From positions 1 through 42,457 of the forward strand of contig JALHOE010000058.1 in NCBI GenBank assembly GCA_022843175.1: a stretch of 42,457 nt of DNA. Reading direction: 5' to 3'. The stretch is from Deltaproteobacteria bacterium (GTDB lineage Bacteria > Myxococcota_A > Polyangia > Polyangiales > JADJMO01). Positions 23,372 through 34,301 of the stretch are shown piece by piece; positions within the stretch are counted from its first letter, which is position 1, and every line of letters starts with the position of its first letter. The translations under genes and the position numbers were made by a program. The notes beneath the pieces were generated by a model, which made no database searches, had not been told where the DNA came from, and saw only the letters and a list, made by a program, of their open reading frames with translations.

Positions 23372-24370
23372 TCAAAACGCAGTGATGACGTTGAGCCCGA
23401 CCGTGGAGGGCCCGCCCGCGACGTGAACCGTCGTGAACGCGGAGTCCTTCTTGGGGTGGGGCTTGACCACGTAGAGGACGATGCCGGTCGTGATGGCGGC
23501 CGCGCCCACGCCGAGGAGCACGTTGCCGATCGTCGTGTACGTCTTGCCGCGGGCCTCGATGTCCTCGACGTTGCGAGGGCAGCGATCGCGCTCGGGACCG
23601 CACGCCTGGTCCATGTCGTGGATGGTGCCGGCGCGGAACGCGTACATCGCGCCGCCGGTGGCGAGGGCGACGAGGCCGATGCCACCGAACACCCACGGGT
23701 AGGCGTCCCACTTGTTCATCGGCTCGTCGCGCTTGGGTGGGGGCGCGACGGGCGCCGGCGGGGGGACGACGTTCGGCGGCGGCGCGGACACGTCGTCCTC
23801 GAGCGGGAGCTCGACGGTGAGCTTCACCGCCGGATCCTTCTCTTTCACCTTGAGCACGCGCGTGAAGGTCTTGCGCGACGTGGCGTACACCACGAGCTTG
23901 TGCTCGCCGGGGTCGAGCAGGATGGTGTTCTTCACCAGGAGCGGGATCGGCGTGCCGTTGTCGATCGTCGCCTTCGCGTTGATGACCTCTTCGGGGACGG
24001 TGAGCTCGACCTTGGGAATGCGCGCGTCGAGATCGGCGAGGCGCTCCGCGGCCTTCTTACTCATCACCGAGCCCGCGGCGCCCTCCTTGATGTCGGCGTC
24101 CTCCTTGGCCCCCGCGTACTCGTTGCGCGCCTCGACGAGGCGGTGGAGCTGCTCCAGGCACACCGCGATGTGAAACCGCACCTGCGACGTGGATTTCACG
24201 CCCGCGACCTCGCGCATCAACCCGAGCGCGCCGACCCAGTCGCCCTGCTTCTCGTACTCGAGGGCCTTGTCGAACTTCTTGCGCGCGTCGGCGAGGTCGG
24301 CCTCGGTCACCTGTGCGGCGGCGGAGCACGTGAGCGTGAGGATGGTCAGCAGGACGCTCGGGCGAATCAT
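23372..24370 (-). CDS. TPR/PEGA-like membrane protein
   Basis: 332 residues with a signal peptide (about 1-20, SAAAQ). A helical, TPR-like region (22-118; ADARKKFDKALEYEKQGDW and EARNEYAGAKEDADIK) precedes a beta domain resembling PEGA (119-190; DPGEHKLVVYA). A Pro-rich linker (195-215) and two membrane helices (about 226-246 and 282-302) follow. The architecture is common in Myxococcota, often near signalling kinases; function unknown. The ATG overlaps the stop of the upstream lipoprotein gene (ATGA), so the two are probably one operon. Its stop abuts the convergent Kazal gene stop directly. Confidence 0.8.
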   Translation of the reverse strand: MIRPSVLLTILTLTCSAAAQVTEADLADARKKFDKALEYEKQGDWVGALGLMREVAGVKSTSQVRFHIAVCLEQLHRLVEARNEYAGAKEDADIKEGAAGSVMSKKAAERLADLDARIPKVELTVPEEVINAKATIDNGTPIPLLVKNTILLDPGEHKLVVYATSRKTFTRVLKVKEKDPAVKLTVELPLEDDVSAPPPNVVPPPAPVAPPPKRDEPMNKWDAYPWVFGGIGLVALATGGAMYAFRAGTIHDMDQACGPERDRCPRNVEDIEARGKTYTTIGNVLLGVGAAAITTGIVLYVVKPHPKKDSAFTTVHVAGGPSTVGLNVITAF

Positions 24371-25317
24371 GGCGCGCAGGCCTTTCCGCGGAGGACGTGG
24401 GCGACGTCGTTGCTGAGCTGCTCGTTCCAGGGACCGGTCGGGAACAGCGCGCGCGACCACCACTTGGTGTCGACCGGTGGCGGCGGGACGGCGCCCTTGC
24501 CGCCGTAGACCTCGAAGGCGAACGCGGTGGAGTTGGTGGTGATGCCGATCGAGAGCTGGGTGCCGGGCGGACGCGCGCTCACCGGCGTGTCGAGGGGGAT
24601 CGTGATCCACTCGGTCTTGCTGTCGAAGACCGTGGTGGCCGGGCCCGACGCCATCGCGAGCGGCACGAGGGCGGGCGGCTGGCCGGTGTAGAGCGTCATC
24701 GTCACGAAGCCGCTCATCGGCGAGGGCACGCTGCAGTCGAAGCCGCCACCCGCGGCCGCCTTGCAGTCGGTGCACGCGGAGTCGGGGTGGGGGAGCGCCG
24801 CGGTGTTCGCGCACACGTACGGGATACGCTTGAGCACCGTGCTCACGTCGACGTAGCTCATCGAGCGGAGGCTCTTGAAGGTGATGAGCACCTCTTGACG
24901 ACGATCGACGACGGCGACGCGGTCGTCGCGGATGCTGAACTTGCTGTCGTCGTAGGTGATTCGGTCGTCGGGGATCGCGCACGTCGTCTCGCCCGTGGCG
25001 GTGCACTGGAGCGTCGACGTTCCGCACATGCCGCACGCGCCACCCGGCGCGGGGGACGCCGGCGTGCAAACGACCTTGGTCCCGTCGCATGTCCACTGGC
25101 CGCACGGCTCGCACCGCGCGCCCTTGACCCCCTGGTCCTCGCAGCCGCCGCAGCCGTTGGGCTTCGGGCAGCCGGGGATGCCGCTGTCCGTCTCGGCGTC
25201 GACCGGGGTGCCGCCGTCGGGGTCGACCGCGCTGTCGGCCGCGCCCGGTTCGTCCACGTAGCGATACTCGGGGTAGCCGCACCCGACGAGGAGGACTGCG
25301 TACAGGAGGCCGCGCAC
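24367..25317 (-). CDS. Cys-rich lipoprotein of unknown function
   Basis: 316 residues from a GTG that yields a compact signal VRGLLYAVLLVGC (lipobox Cys13). A Cys-dense segment (about 45-110; GCPKPNGCGGCEDQG, ARCEPCGQWTCDG, GGACGMCGTSTLQC) follows an Asp/Ala linker. The C-terminal half is beta-rich (EWITIPLDTPVSA, LSIGITTNSTAFAFEVYGG). I do not recognise a family. It forms an operon with the TPR/PEGA protein (ATGA overlap), which suggests a shared envelope function. Confidence 0.78.
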   Translation of the reverse strand: MRGLLYAVLLVGCGYPEYRYVDEPGAADSAVDPDGGTPVDAETDSGIPGCPKPNGCGGCEDQGVKGARCEPCGQWTCDGTKVVCTPASPAPGGACGMCGTSTLQCTATGETTCAIPDDRITYDDSKFSIRDDRVAVVDRRQEVLITFKSLRSMSYVDVSTVLKRIPYVCANTAALPHPDSACTDCKAAAGGGFDCSVPSPMSGFVTMTLYTGQPPALVPLAMASGPATTVFDSKTEWITIPLDTPVSARPPGTQLSIGITTNSTAFAFEVYGGKGAVPPPPVDTKWWSRALFPTGPWNEQLSNDVAHVLRGKACAP

Positions 25318-25388
25318 GACCGGAGGATGGACCGAATTCCGCGGGCGGAACAAGGGGGCCCTTGACCCGCGCGCGGAAGACCGCATAA

Positions 25389-25404
25389 CTGACCCACCGG
25401 TCAG
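25389..25404. promoter_or_regulatory. operator-like palindrome before tetR
   Basis: Perfect inverted repeat CTGACC-N4-GGTCAG. It ends six bases before the tetR ATG and overlaps its ribosome binding site AGGA. A matching palindrome occurs before the downstream efflux genes. Likely TetR autoregulatory site; the divergent lipoprotein gene starts 72 bases away and could share control. Confidence 0.7.
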
Positions 25405-25409
25405 GAATC

Positions 25410-26123
25410 ATGGCGCGCCCTGTCGACCCCCACGCGAAGATCGAATTGCTACGCGCCGCCGAGGCCGTGTTCGTCGAGCACGGCCTGGAAAAGGCGCATG
25501 TCGAGGAGATCACCGCGCGAGCCGGGAAGTCGAAGGGCAGCTTCTACCTGCACTTCTCCAGCAAAGAAGAGGCCTTTCGCCAGATCGTCGAGACCACCAT
25601 CGCGCGGCTGGCCGGCTACCTCGAGCAGATGGAGCCGGCGTCTCTCCCCGAGCCGGCCGATCTCTCCGAGATGATCGAGAGCTGGTTCGAGCTGGAGGTC
25701 GAGCTGTTCGAATTCCTCTGGCAGAACCGCGGGGTCATGCGGCTGCTCCTGCAGGGCGGCGGGAGCGCGGACTTCGGGTATTTGATCGACGCGTTCGCCG
25801 AGCGGGCCCGAGAGAGAACCAAGGAGTGGCTCCGGTTGTCGGTCGAGCGTGGCCATTACCGCAAGGATCTCGACGTCGAGGTGGCGAGCCTCGTCATCTC
25901 CGGCGCCTACGATCGACTCGCCCGGGCCCTGGTCCGGCTCGACAAGAAGCCCGATATCCGCGGCTGGGTCCGCGGCGCCCAGCGCGTGCTGCTCATCGGG
26001 TGTTGCGCTCCCGCAGTGCGGGAGGTTGTTGACCAGTCGGTCAGTGAATTCGTTGAGCCCATTCCGGCCTCAGCGGCATCGGTGAAGCCCGGGGGGGCTC
26101 GGAAGTTTCGTCGACCCGCGTAG
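25410..26123 (+). CDS. TetR-family regulator of RND efflux operon
   Basis: 237 residues. The N-terminal helix-turn-helix is standard: AAEAVFVEHGLEKAHVEEI, then ITARAGKSKGSFYLHFSSKEE (about 34-54). The ligand domain is all-helical, and a low-complexity tail of about 40 residues follows. Placed directly before a membrane fusion protein and an RND pump on the same strand, it is almost certainly their repressor. A palindrome of the same type lies upstream of the gene and again near its 3' end. Confidence 0.92.
   Translation: MARPVDPHAKIELLRAAEAVFVEHGLEKAHVEEITARAGKSKGSFYLHFSSKEEAFRQIVETTIARLAGYLEQMEPASLPEPADLSEMIESWFELEVELFEFLWQNRGVMRLLLQGGGSADFGYLIDAFAERARERTKEWLRLSVERGHYRKDLDVEVASLVISGAYDRLARALVRLDKKPDIRGWVRGAQRVLLIGCCAPAVREVVDQSVSEFVEPIPASAASVKPGGARKFRRPA
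26030..26043. promoter_or_regulatory. second operator-like palindrome, inside 3' end of tetR
   Basis: TGACC-AGTC-GGTCA, same half-sites and spacing as the site at 25389-25404. It sits about 100 bases before the membrane fusion protein start, so the pump operon may have its own TetR-controlled promoter located in the tetR coding tail. Confidence 0.62.
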
Positions 26124-26143
26124 TCCTCCGCCCAGGAAATGTG

Positions 26144-27343
26144 ATGTCCACCTCAGAACTGCCGCCCCCCATGGTCGACGCAACGCCGCCGCGAGGCACC
26201 GCCGCTCCCCGAAAAACGTCCGCGATCGCCAAGATCGCTGTGGCGCTGGCCCTCGTCGCGCTCGCCGTGCCGGTCGGCGCGAAGATCAAGGGGGCCCTCG
26301 CCAATCAGAGGGCGCTCGAGAAGGACCGCACCGAGACCGCGCAATCCGCCGCCGCCAAGGCGACGGGCCCGCTCCTCGTGAAGGTCACCAAGCCCGAGCC
26401 TGCCACGTGGACGCCGGCGGTTCCCTTCGACGGCACCCTCGCGCCGATTCAAGAGGCGCAGCTCGCCTTCAAGGCTACCGGCCCGCTGGCGCAGCTCAAG
26501 GTCAAGACCGGCGACTACGTCAAGAAGGGCGATCTCCTCGGCGCGCTCGACGCGACGGAGGCCTACGCGCAGGCCAAGGTGGCGAGCGCGCAGATCGCGG
26601 CGGCCAAGGCGCAGCTCGCGCTCGCGAAGGACCACGCCGAGCGCACCGACGCGATGGTCAAGAGCGGCGCCGCCCCCGGCGTGCAGGGCACCCAGGCCAA
26701 CGGTCAGGTCGATCTCGTCACCGCGCAGCTCGCGGGCGCCGAAGCGCAGCTGGCGCTCTCCGGCGCGTTCATCGGCAACCACCGCCTCGTCGCGCCGTTC
26801 GCCGGCTGGGTCACGCACGCGCCCACCGCGATGGGCGGCCTCGTCACCGCCGGCACGCCGGTGTTCGTGCTCAAGGACACCTCGCGGCTTCGTCTTCTCG
26901 GCACCGTGAGCGAGCTCGACGCGCCGCTCGTGAAGCTCGGCGCCGAGGTCGTCATCCACGTGCAGGCCGCCAACAAGGACGTGAAGGCCAAGGTCACCTC
27001 GCTGCTCCCGGCGGTCGATCCGGCCACCCGCCGCATCCCCGTCGAGGCCGAGCTCGAGAACGACGCCAAAGAGCCGATCATGGCGGGCACCTTCGCCCGC
27101 GCGCAGATCGCCGGCGGCAGCGCGCTCTCGGTGCTCAAGCTCCCGGCCACGTCGCTGCGCCCCGGCGCGCAGGACGAGATCCTCGTGGTCGAGTCCAACA
27201 AGCTCCGCCTCGCGAAGATCGTCTTCACCCGCGGCAGCGACGGCTCGTTGCTCGTTCGCTCCGGCCTCGCCGAAAAAGACACCGTGCTCACCAATCCGTC
27301 GCCCGAGGCGAAGGACGGCGACGCGGTGAAGATTCAGGAGTAA
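26144..27343 (+). CDS. RND efflux periplasmic adaptor (membrane fusion protein)
   Basis: 399 residues. An N-terminal membrane anchor (about 29-46) is followed by the lipoyl half PFDGTLAPIQEAQLAFKATG, a helical hairpin (about 145-200), the second lipoyl half NHRLVAPFAGWVTH (about 208-221) and a beta barrel/membrane-proximal domain to the end. This is the AcrA/MdtA layout. It links the pump at 27348 to an outer-membrane channel; no TolC homologue is in the window. ATG 26144 has AGGA a few bases upstream. Separated from the pump gene by four bases. Confidence 0.93.
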   Translation: MSTSELPPPMVDATPPRGTAAPRKTSAIAKIAVALALVALAVPVGAKIKGALANQRALEKDRTETAQSAAAKATGPLLVKVTKPEPATWTPAVPFDGTLAPIQEAQLAFKATGPLAQLKVKTGDYVKKGDLLGALDATEAYAQAKVASAQIAAAKAQLALAKDHAERTDAMVKSGAAPGVQGTQANGQVDLVTAQLAGAEAQLALSGAFIGNHRLVAPFAGWVTHAPTAMGGLVTAGTPVFVLKDTSRLRLLGTVSELDAPLVKLGAEVVIHVQAANKDVKAKVTSLLPAVDPATRRIPVEAELENDAKEPIMAGTFARAQIAGGSALSVLKLPATSLRPGAQDEILVVESNKLRLAKIVFTRGSDGSLLVRSGLAEKDTVLTNPSPEAKDGDAVKIQE

Positions 27344-27347
27344 CGCC

Positions 27348-30467
<3,120 letters not shown>

Positions 30468-30483
30468 CGCCCCGTTGGCGTGA

Positions 30484-31221
30484 TCACCCCGGGGACAGGG
30501 CCTTCGACCAGTCCCCGCCGTCGCGGCAGGCGCCGCGGTAGAAGCGAAGGACATCCTCGGCCTTGTCGACGAAGCAGACGGCCACGGTCGGGTGCAGGCG
30601 ACAGAGGTCGAGATCGCGCGTCGCTCGTTCGTAGCAGGTGCCCGTCCCCGCATCCGCTGCGTTGCGCATACGCGCGTCGCACTCGCTGAGCGCGGACCCG
30701 CCCGGGGTTTTGCCGCTGCCCGGGGAGTCGTCGCACTCCGCGCACGCGGCGGCCACGCAGTCGCGCTCGCAGCGCCAGGCCTCGCCGCAGCCGCTCGCGG
30801 GGTCGACGAGGTGCATGCACGCACCGACGTCGAAGAACCTCTCTCCGTACTTCCACTCGGTGAGACACTTGTCGCAGTCGGGGTGCTTGGCCCTGGCGGC
30901 TTCACAGGCCTTTTCGCCGCCGGCGACGAAGCAAGTCATCAGCTCGGTGAGGCTCGCCTCCGCGCACACCTTCTGTCCGGCTTTGGCCTTGATGGACCCG
31001 CAGGCGAAGTCCGCGGGCAGGGGCGCCGTGCAGTCGATCGGCGGGGTGGTCCCGGTGTCGCACGCCATGAAGAGGCACGGGGGATTGTCCGACGTGATGA
31101 TGTCGGGGTAGCTGTCGATGACGGACGAATCGCTCGCGTTCTCCGAGGTGCTCGCCGGATCGCTACAGCCGGCGACGGTCATCACGACGATGAAGGGTGC
31201 TCGCAGCGACGCCCGAGGCAT
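30484..31221 (-). CDS. Cys-rich lipoprotein
   Basis: 245 residues. Signal peptide with lipobox TVAGC (Cys19). After a short Ser/Asp linker, about twenty Cys residues are spread over the mature protein (for example CLFMACDTG, HPDCDKCLTEW, SGCGEAWRCERDC, AAACAECDD). They probably form disulfides in a compact extracytoplasmic domain. No family recognised. Convergent to the RND pump gene with 16 bases between stops. Confidence 0.8.
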   Translation of the reverse strand: MPRASLRAPFIVVMTVAGCSDPASTSENASDSSVIDSYPDIITSDNPPCLFMACDTGTTPPIDCTAPLPADFACGSIKAKAGQKVCAEASLTELMTCFVAGGEKACEAARAKHPDCDKCLTEWKYGERFFDVGACMHLVDPASGCGEAWRCERDCVAAACAECDDSPGSGKTPGGSALSECDARMRNAADAGTGTCYERATRDLDLCRLHPTVAVCFVDKAEDVLRFYRGACRDGGDWSKALSPG

Positions 31222-31321
31222 GGGCGACGAGCTTGTCCGCTGCGCGGGGTTCGATCAAGTCCTAGAGTGCGCTCCGCATTCGACGAGCGGCCGTATCGCC
31301 GGTCGACCGTCGTGCCGACCC

Positions 31322-31399
31322 ATAGGCGCGCGCGTCAGCGAGCGCCTCGGTGATTCGCGCCACTCGCACCGGTAGGCGCTCGCTGACGCGCGCGCCTAT
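31322..31399. repeat. inverted pair of REP-like palindromic elements
   Basis: Two 26-base arms (31322-31347 and 31374-31399) are exact reverse complements, separated by a 26-base spacer whose ends also pair (CGGTG/CACCG). Each arm is itself nearly self-complementary (TAGGCGC...GCGCCTA around a CGC-TGAC-GCG hairpin in the right arm). The layout resembles a BIME-type pair. It lies between two minus-strand lipoprotein genes and may act as a terminator, RNA stabiliser or mobile REP. Confidence 0.85.
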
Positions 31400-31420
31400 C
31401 GGCCGTGGTTCCAACGGATG

Positions 31421-31441
31421 ACGGTCAACGGTCAACGGTCG
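31421..31441. repeat. three 7-bp tandem repeats
   Basis: ACGGTCA, ACGGTCA and ACGGTCG follow one another 22 bases from the palindrome pair. They lie downstream of the stop of the minus-strand lipoprotein gene at 31475. Possibly a protein-binding iteron or a replication slip product. Confidence 0.6.
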
Positions 31442-31474
31442 ACGCAACCCGCGCGAGCAACGTCCATAACTCGC

Positions 31475-32659
31475 TTAGTGCGCTTCGTGCGGGGGCTTCC
31501 AGGAGAGGAGGGCTGTGCGCATGTCGGGCCATTGATCACGGCTCGCGTCGCCGCCCTTGTTCTCGAGGCCCTCGCACGCCGAGGGCTTGAGCGCGAAGCC
31601 CTTCATCGCGGCATCGGCGTCGACGATGGCGGTGTCGGCGCCGGTGCCGAGCAGGCGGTCGTAGGCGAAGACCTCGGCCGCGGCCTGCGCTGCGTCGAGC
31701 GCGCATTCGTGGGTGAAGCGGAGGTCGCCCTTCTTGCGCTTCCCGGCCTTCGGGTCGTCGGCCCATTTGCGGATCTTCGCCGCACGCGCCTTCGCAGCCT
31801 TGAGGCGCTTCTCGTAGAACGCCTTGAACGCGCCGTCGCGATCGACGCCGACGACGTCGATGGTGAGCTTGCCCTCGCGCTTCACGTCGCACAGCGTCTC
31901 GGCGGGCGGCTGCGACTGGTGGATGAAGCCGGCGAGCTCGTAGGCGAAGATCGCCGTGGGGAACTCCTGCTTGCCGTCGCCGTCGACGTCGCGCGCGCGG
32001 GTGACGAACTCGGGCACTTCCTTGAGCCCCTCGACCTTGCCGGTGTTCATGTTCCACACCTTGCCGAGGCAATCGATCTGCGCGCCGTCGACGCGGCGAA
32101 GGAAATAAGTGAGGCGATCGTCGCCGGTGACGTCGATGAAATAGCCGCGCGGCGTGTTCCACAGATCGTAGAAGTTGTGGGTGTCGGGGAGCTCGAACTC
32201 GTTGGTCCACTCACCCTCCACCTCGAGCATCTTCCACTGCGCGGGGTCTTCGTTCTTCGCCGGCTTCTCGAACACGATGTACGTGGCGGGGATCCACGAC
32301 GCGTTGAAGCGCTTCACCTGTTTGAAGCCGGCCCTCACGATCTCCTCGAACTTCGTCTGGATCGCGGCGGCGTGCGCGGTGATGGCCTCTTTGCCGGCCG
32401 GCGTGATCTTCGGCAGCGGCAGCGGCTTGCCCTCGGCGAGCACCAGATCTTCGTGCAGCGTGAAGTCGGACTCGATCGCGTCGTCGCCGGCGTCGGGCGT
32501 GGCGGAGGGGGCGGGTTGGCTCGCCGCCATCGAGGAGGTGCTGGCGGGGGGCGCTGGCGTCGACGCGACGGGGGGCGGCGTTACGGCCGGCGCCTCGGTT
32601 TTCTTCTTCGAGCAGGCGATGAGCGTGGCGATGAGCACGCATGCGAGGACCCGGTTCAT
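31475..32659 (-). CDS. lipoprotein with FG-GAP-like acidic motif
   Basis: 394 residues. ATG 32659 gives signal MNRVLACVLIATLIAC (lipobox Cys16); an ATG nine bases earlier is equally usable. A Pro/Ala/Ser linker (about 20-60) precedes a globular part with ITAHAAAIQTKFEEIV and acidic turn motifs FIDVTGDDRLTYF and ARDVDGDGKQEFP, as in FG-GAP/VCBS calcium loops. A Lys/Ala-rich helical stretch (about 290-320) and a final region with two Cys follow. Function unknown. Confidence 0.8.
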   Translation of the reverse strand: MNRVLACVLIATLIACSKKKTEAPAVTPPPVASTPAPPASTSSMAASQPAPSATPDAGDDAIESDFTLHEDLVLAEGKPLPLPKITPAGKEAITAHAAAIQTKFEEIVRAGFKQVKRFNASWIPATYIVFEKPAKNEDPAQWKMLEVEGEWTNEFELPDTHNFYDLWNTPRGYFIDVTGDDRLTYFLRRVDGAQIDCLGKVWNMNTGKVEGLKEVPEFVTRARDVDGDGKQEFPTAIFAYELAGFIHQSQPPAETLCDVKREGKLTIDVVGVDRDGAFKAFYEKRLKAAKARAAKIRKWADDPKAGKRKKGDLRFTHECALDAAQAAAEVFAYDRLLGTGADTAIVDADAAMKGFALKPSACEGLENKGGDASRDQWPDMRTALLSWKPPHEAH

Positions 32660-32692
32660 GCGCGACATGAACGCACGATCCGCGAGCGGCAT

Positions 32693-33319
32693 TCAATCTC
32701 GTTCACAGAGGGCGACCTCGCTCTGCACACAGTTCTGGTCCGCCCAGGCGTTGTCGGCGCGCAAGCGGGCGCACTCGCCGCTCCCATTCGGCTCGCCCGT
32801 CGCCCACTTCGTGTAGCTCGCGGCCTCGCCGGTGATCCACTCGAACATCGCGCCGGTGCGGCGGAACCCGATCCAGCGGTCGGCGCCGGGGCGCAGCGTC
32901 TCGACGAACGCTTCTTCGGCAGCGCTCGTGATCGTGACGAGGTGCGCGGAGCGTCCGGCGCAGATGGTACGCGCGTTGTTCCAGTTGGTCGGTCCGACCG
33001 GGAAGTAGCAGTGGCCGCCGAAGACCTTGCCCTCGGCGTCGGTGCATGCGCCGGCGTCGGGCGCGGCCACGTCGGGCGCGGCCACGTCGGGCACGGCCAC
33101 GTCGGGCACGGTGGTGTCGGCCACGGCGCTGTCTCCGGGCGGCGCCGTGCCGGTGTCGAGCTCGCTCGAGTCCGCGGAGCCCGTGTCGACCGCCGCGCTG
33201 TCGACGTTGGCGGTGTCGGTCGCGGCGCTGTCGGGGACAGCGCTCTCATCGAGATAGGACTCGAAGTCGTAGCCGCAACCAGTGAGCATCAGCGCGGCGA
33301 GCAACCCTGCGATGCGCAT
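32693..33319 (-). CDS. C-type lectin domain lipoprotein
   Basis: 208 residues. Signal with lipobox LMLTGC. A long Ala/Asp/Val/Thr linker (about 20-90) partly encoded by 15-bp repeats precedes a C-type lectin-like domain: GGHCYFPVGPTNWNNARTIC, WIGFRRTGAMFEWITGE and the final WADQNCVQSEVALCE. The Cys pairs and W-I-G core are typical. The Ca-binding EPN motif is present (GEPNGSG) and WND is seen as WAD. Such domains bind sugars; a surface adhesin or prey-recognition role is possible in a predatory lineage but inferred. Confidence 0.88.
   Translation of the reverse strand: MRIAGLLAALMLTGCGYDFESYLDESAVPDSAATDTANVDSAAVDTGSADSSELDTGTAPPGDSAVADTTVPDVAVPDVAAPDVAAPDAGACTDAEGKVFGGHCYFPVGPTNWNNARTICAGRSAHLVTITSAAEEAFVETLRPGADRWIGFRRTGAMFEWITGEAASYTKWATGEPNGSGECARLRADNAWADQNCVQSEVALCERD
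33056..33115. repeat. four 15-bp coding tandem repeats
   Basis: Units at 33056, 33071, 33086 and 33101 (GTCGGGCGCGGCCAC and variants) encode (PDVAA/PDVAV) steps of the linker of the C-type lectin lipoprotein on the minus strand. Length changes would extend or shorten the spacer without shifting frame. Confidence 0.85.
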
Positions 33320-33444
33320 CGTGGTCGAGCTTAGCGCGGTTGCCTCGAGCCGCTCGTGGGCGTGCACCAAGGGAACGGATTTCGTCTGCACGGTTCGTGC
33401 TCTGTCGGTGGCAGGGAACTCACCACCGGACGAGGTCGAAGCGC

Positions 33445-33624
33445 ATGGACAACATCTCCACTACTACCCCCTCGTGGCGGCCCTCCGGCCCGATTCCGCG
33501 CGAGGTCGGCGTCTACAGCACGCCTCGCGAGCTCTCCTACCGCGCGATCGGCGCCATCGCGAGCTTCCTCGGGCTGCTCGCTCTCGCGATTTGTGTCTAC
33601 CTCTGGCTCACGGGGGGGCAGTGA
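33445..33624 (+). CDS. 59-aa single-helix membrane protein
   Basis: A short polar N-terminus (MDNISTTTPSWRPSG) and one membrane helix (about 36-56, IGAIASFLGLLALAICVYLW). Its TGA overlaps the ATG of the next gene as TGATG, so the two are co-translated. No family recognised; probably an accessory to the YflT-like protein that follows. Confidence 0.75.
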   Translation: MDNISTTTPSWRPSGPIPREVGVYSTPRELSYRAIGAIASFLGLLALAICVYLWLTGGQ

Positions 33625-34301
33625 TGCGCCGCAATACCGCGGCGGTGATGGGCGTGTTCGATCGCGGTCGCGAGGCCGAGCACGCGATCGCCGGGCTCAA
33701 GTCGCTCGGCGTCGCGCCGGAGGACATCCTCATCCTCGCGCACCCCGACACCATTCCGCCGAGCAGGCACCATCACGTGGTGGAGCCGATCAACGGGATC
33801 GGGATGACGACGGCGGGGCTCGCCGTGACCCTGGTCGGGATCGCGCTCTGCGCGGTCCCGTTGGCCGGACTATTTACGGCCCCGCCGCTGCTCATCGCGG
33901 GCGGGATCGCGTCGGTGACCGGACGGAGCCGGCCGATCGACGAGCTGCGAGACCTCGGGATGCCCCTCGAGGACGCCGAGATCGCCGTGGAGAGCGTGCG
34001 GCGCGGCGGCATCGCGGTGGTCGCGCGCGTCGAGCGCTCCTACGTGCGACGCGTTGCCGAGGTGCTCGCGCGCGCCGGCGCGGTCGACTTCCACGAGCGG
34101 GCCGCGCAGTGGGAGGCCGCGGGCTGGAACTTCGAGCCGAACGCGCCTCCGCTCGCGAGCGAGCAGCAGCTCGAGCACTCCCGAGCGGAGCAGCCGCTCG
34201 AGCACTCCCGAGCGGAGCAGCCGCTCGAGCACTCCCGAGCGGAGCAGCCGCTCGAGCACTCCCGAGCGGAGCAGCCGCTCGAGCCGCAGCCGAGCCCGTA
34301 A
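33624..34301 (+). CDS. YflT-like membrane-associated protein with C-terminal nonapeptide repeats
   Basis: 225 residues. The N-terminal domain VMGVFDRGREAEHAIAGLKSLG and EDILILAHPD resemble the heat-shock/general stress YflT-type fold. A hydrophobic Gly-rich segment (about 58-88) lies between its halves, and VESVRRGGIAVVARVE follows. The last 55 residues contain LEHSRAEQP four times. The repeat unit is 27 bp with identical copies. A related protein is at 39251. Function unknown, possibly envelope stress. Confidence 0.8.
   Translation: MRRNTAAVMGVFDRGREAEHAIAGLKSLGVAPEDILILAHPDTIPPSRHHHVVEPINGIGMTTAGLAVTLVGIALCAVPLAGLFTAPPLLIAGGIASVTGRSRPIDELRDLGMPLEDAEIAVESVRRGGIAVVARVERSYVRRVAEVLARAGAVDFHERAAQWEAAGWNFEPNAPPLASEQQLEHSRAEQPLEHSRAEQPLEHSRAEQPLEHSRAEQPLEPQPSP
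34170..34277. repeat. four identical 27-bp coding repeats
   Basis: Units start at 34170, 34197, 34224 and 34251, each beginning CTCGAGCACTCCCGAGCGGA. A partial fifth copy (CTCGAGC) follows. They encode LEHSRAEQP. Exact identity at DNA level implies recent expansion. A similar 25-30 base stretch occurs in the AmpG-like gene near 36660. Confidence 0.92.

Noticed and set aside
30491-30516. GGGGAC...GTCCCC hairpin as terminator after the RND pump
   Set aside because: It lies inside the convergent coding region, has a long loop, and no T-tract; evidence too weak.
34170-34277. CRISPR-like array
   Set aside because: The units are contiguous with no spacers and lie in frame inside a coding region.
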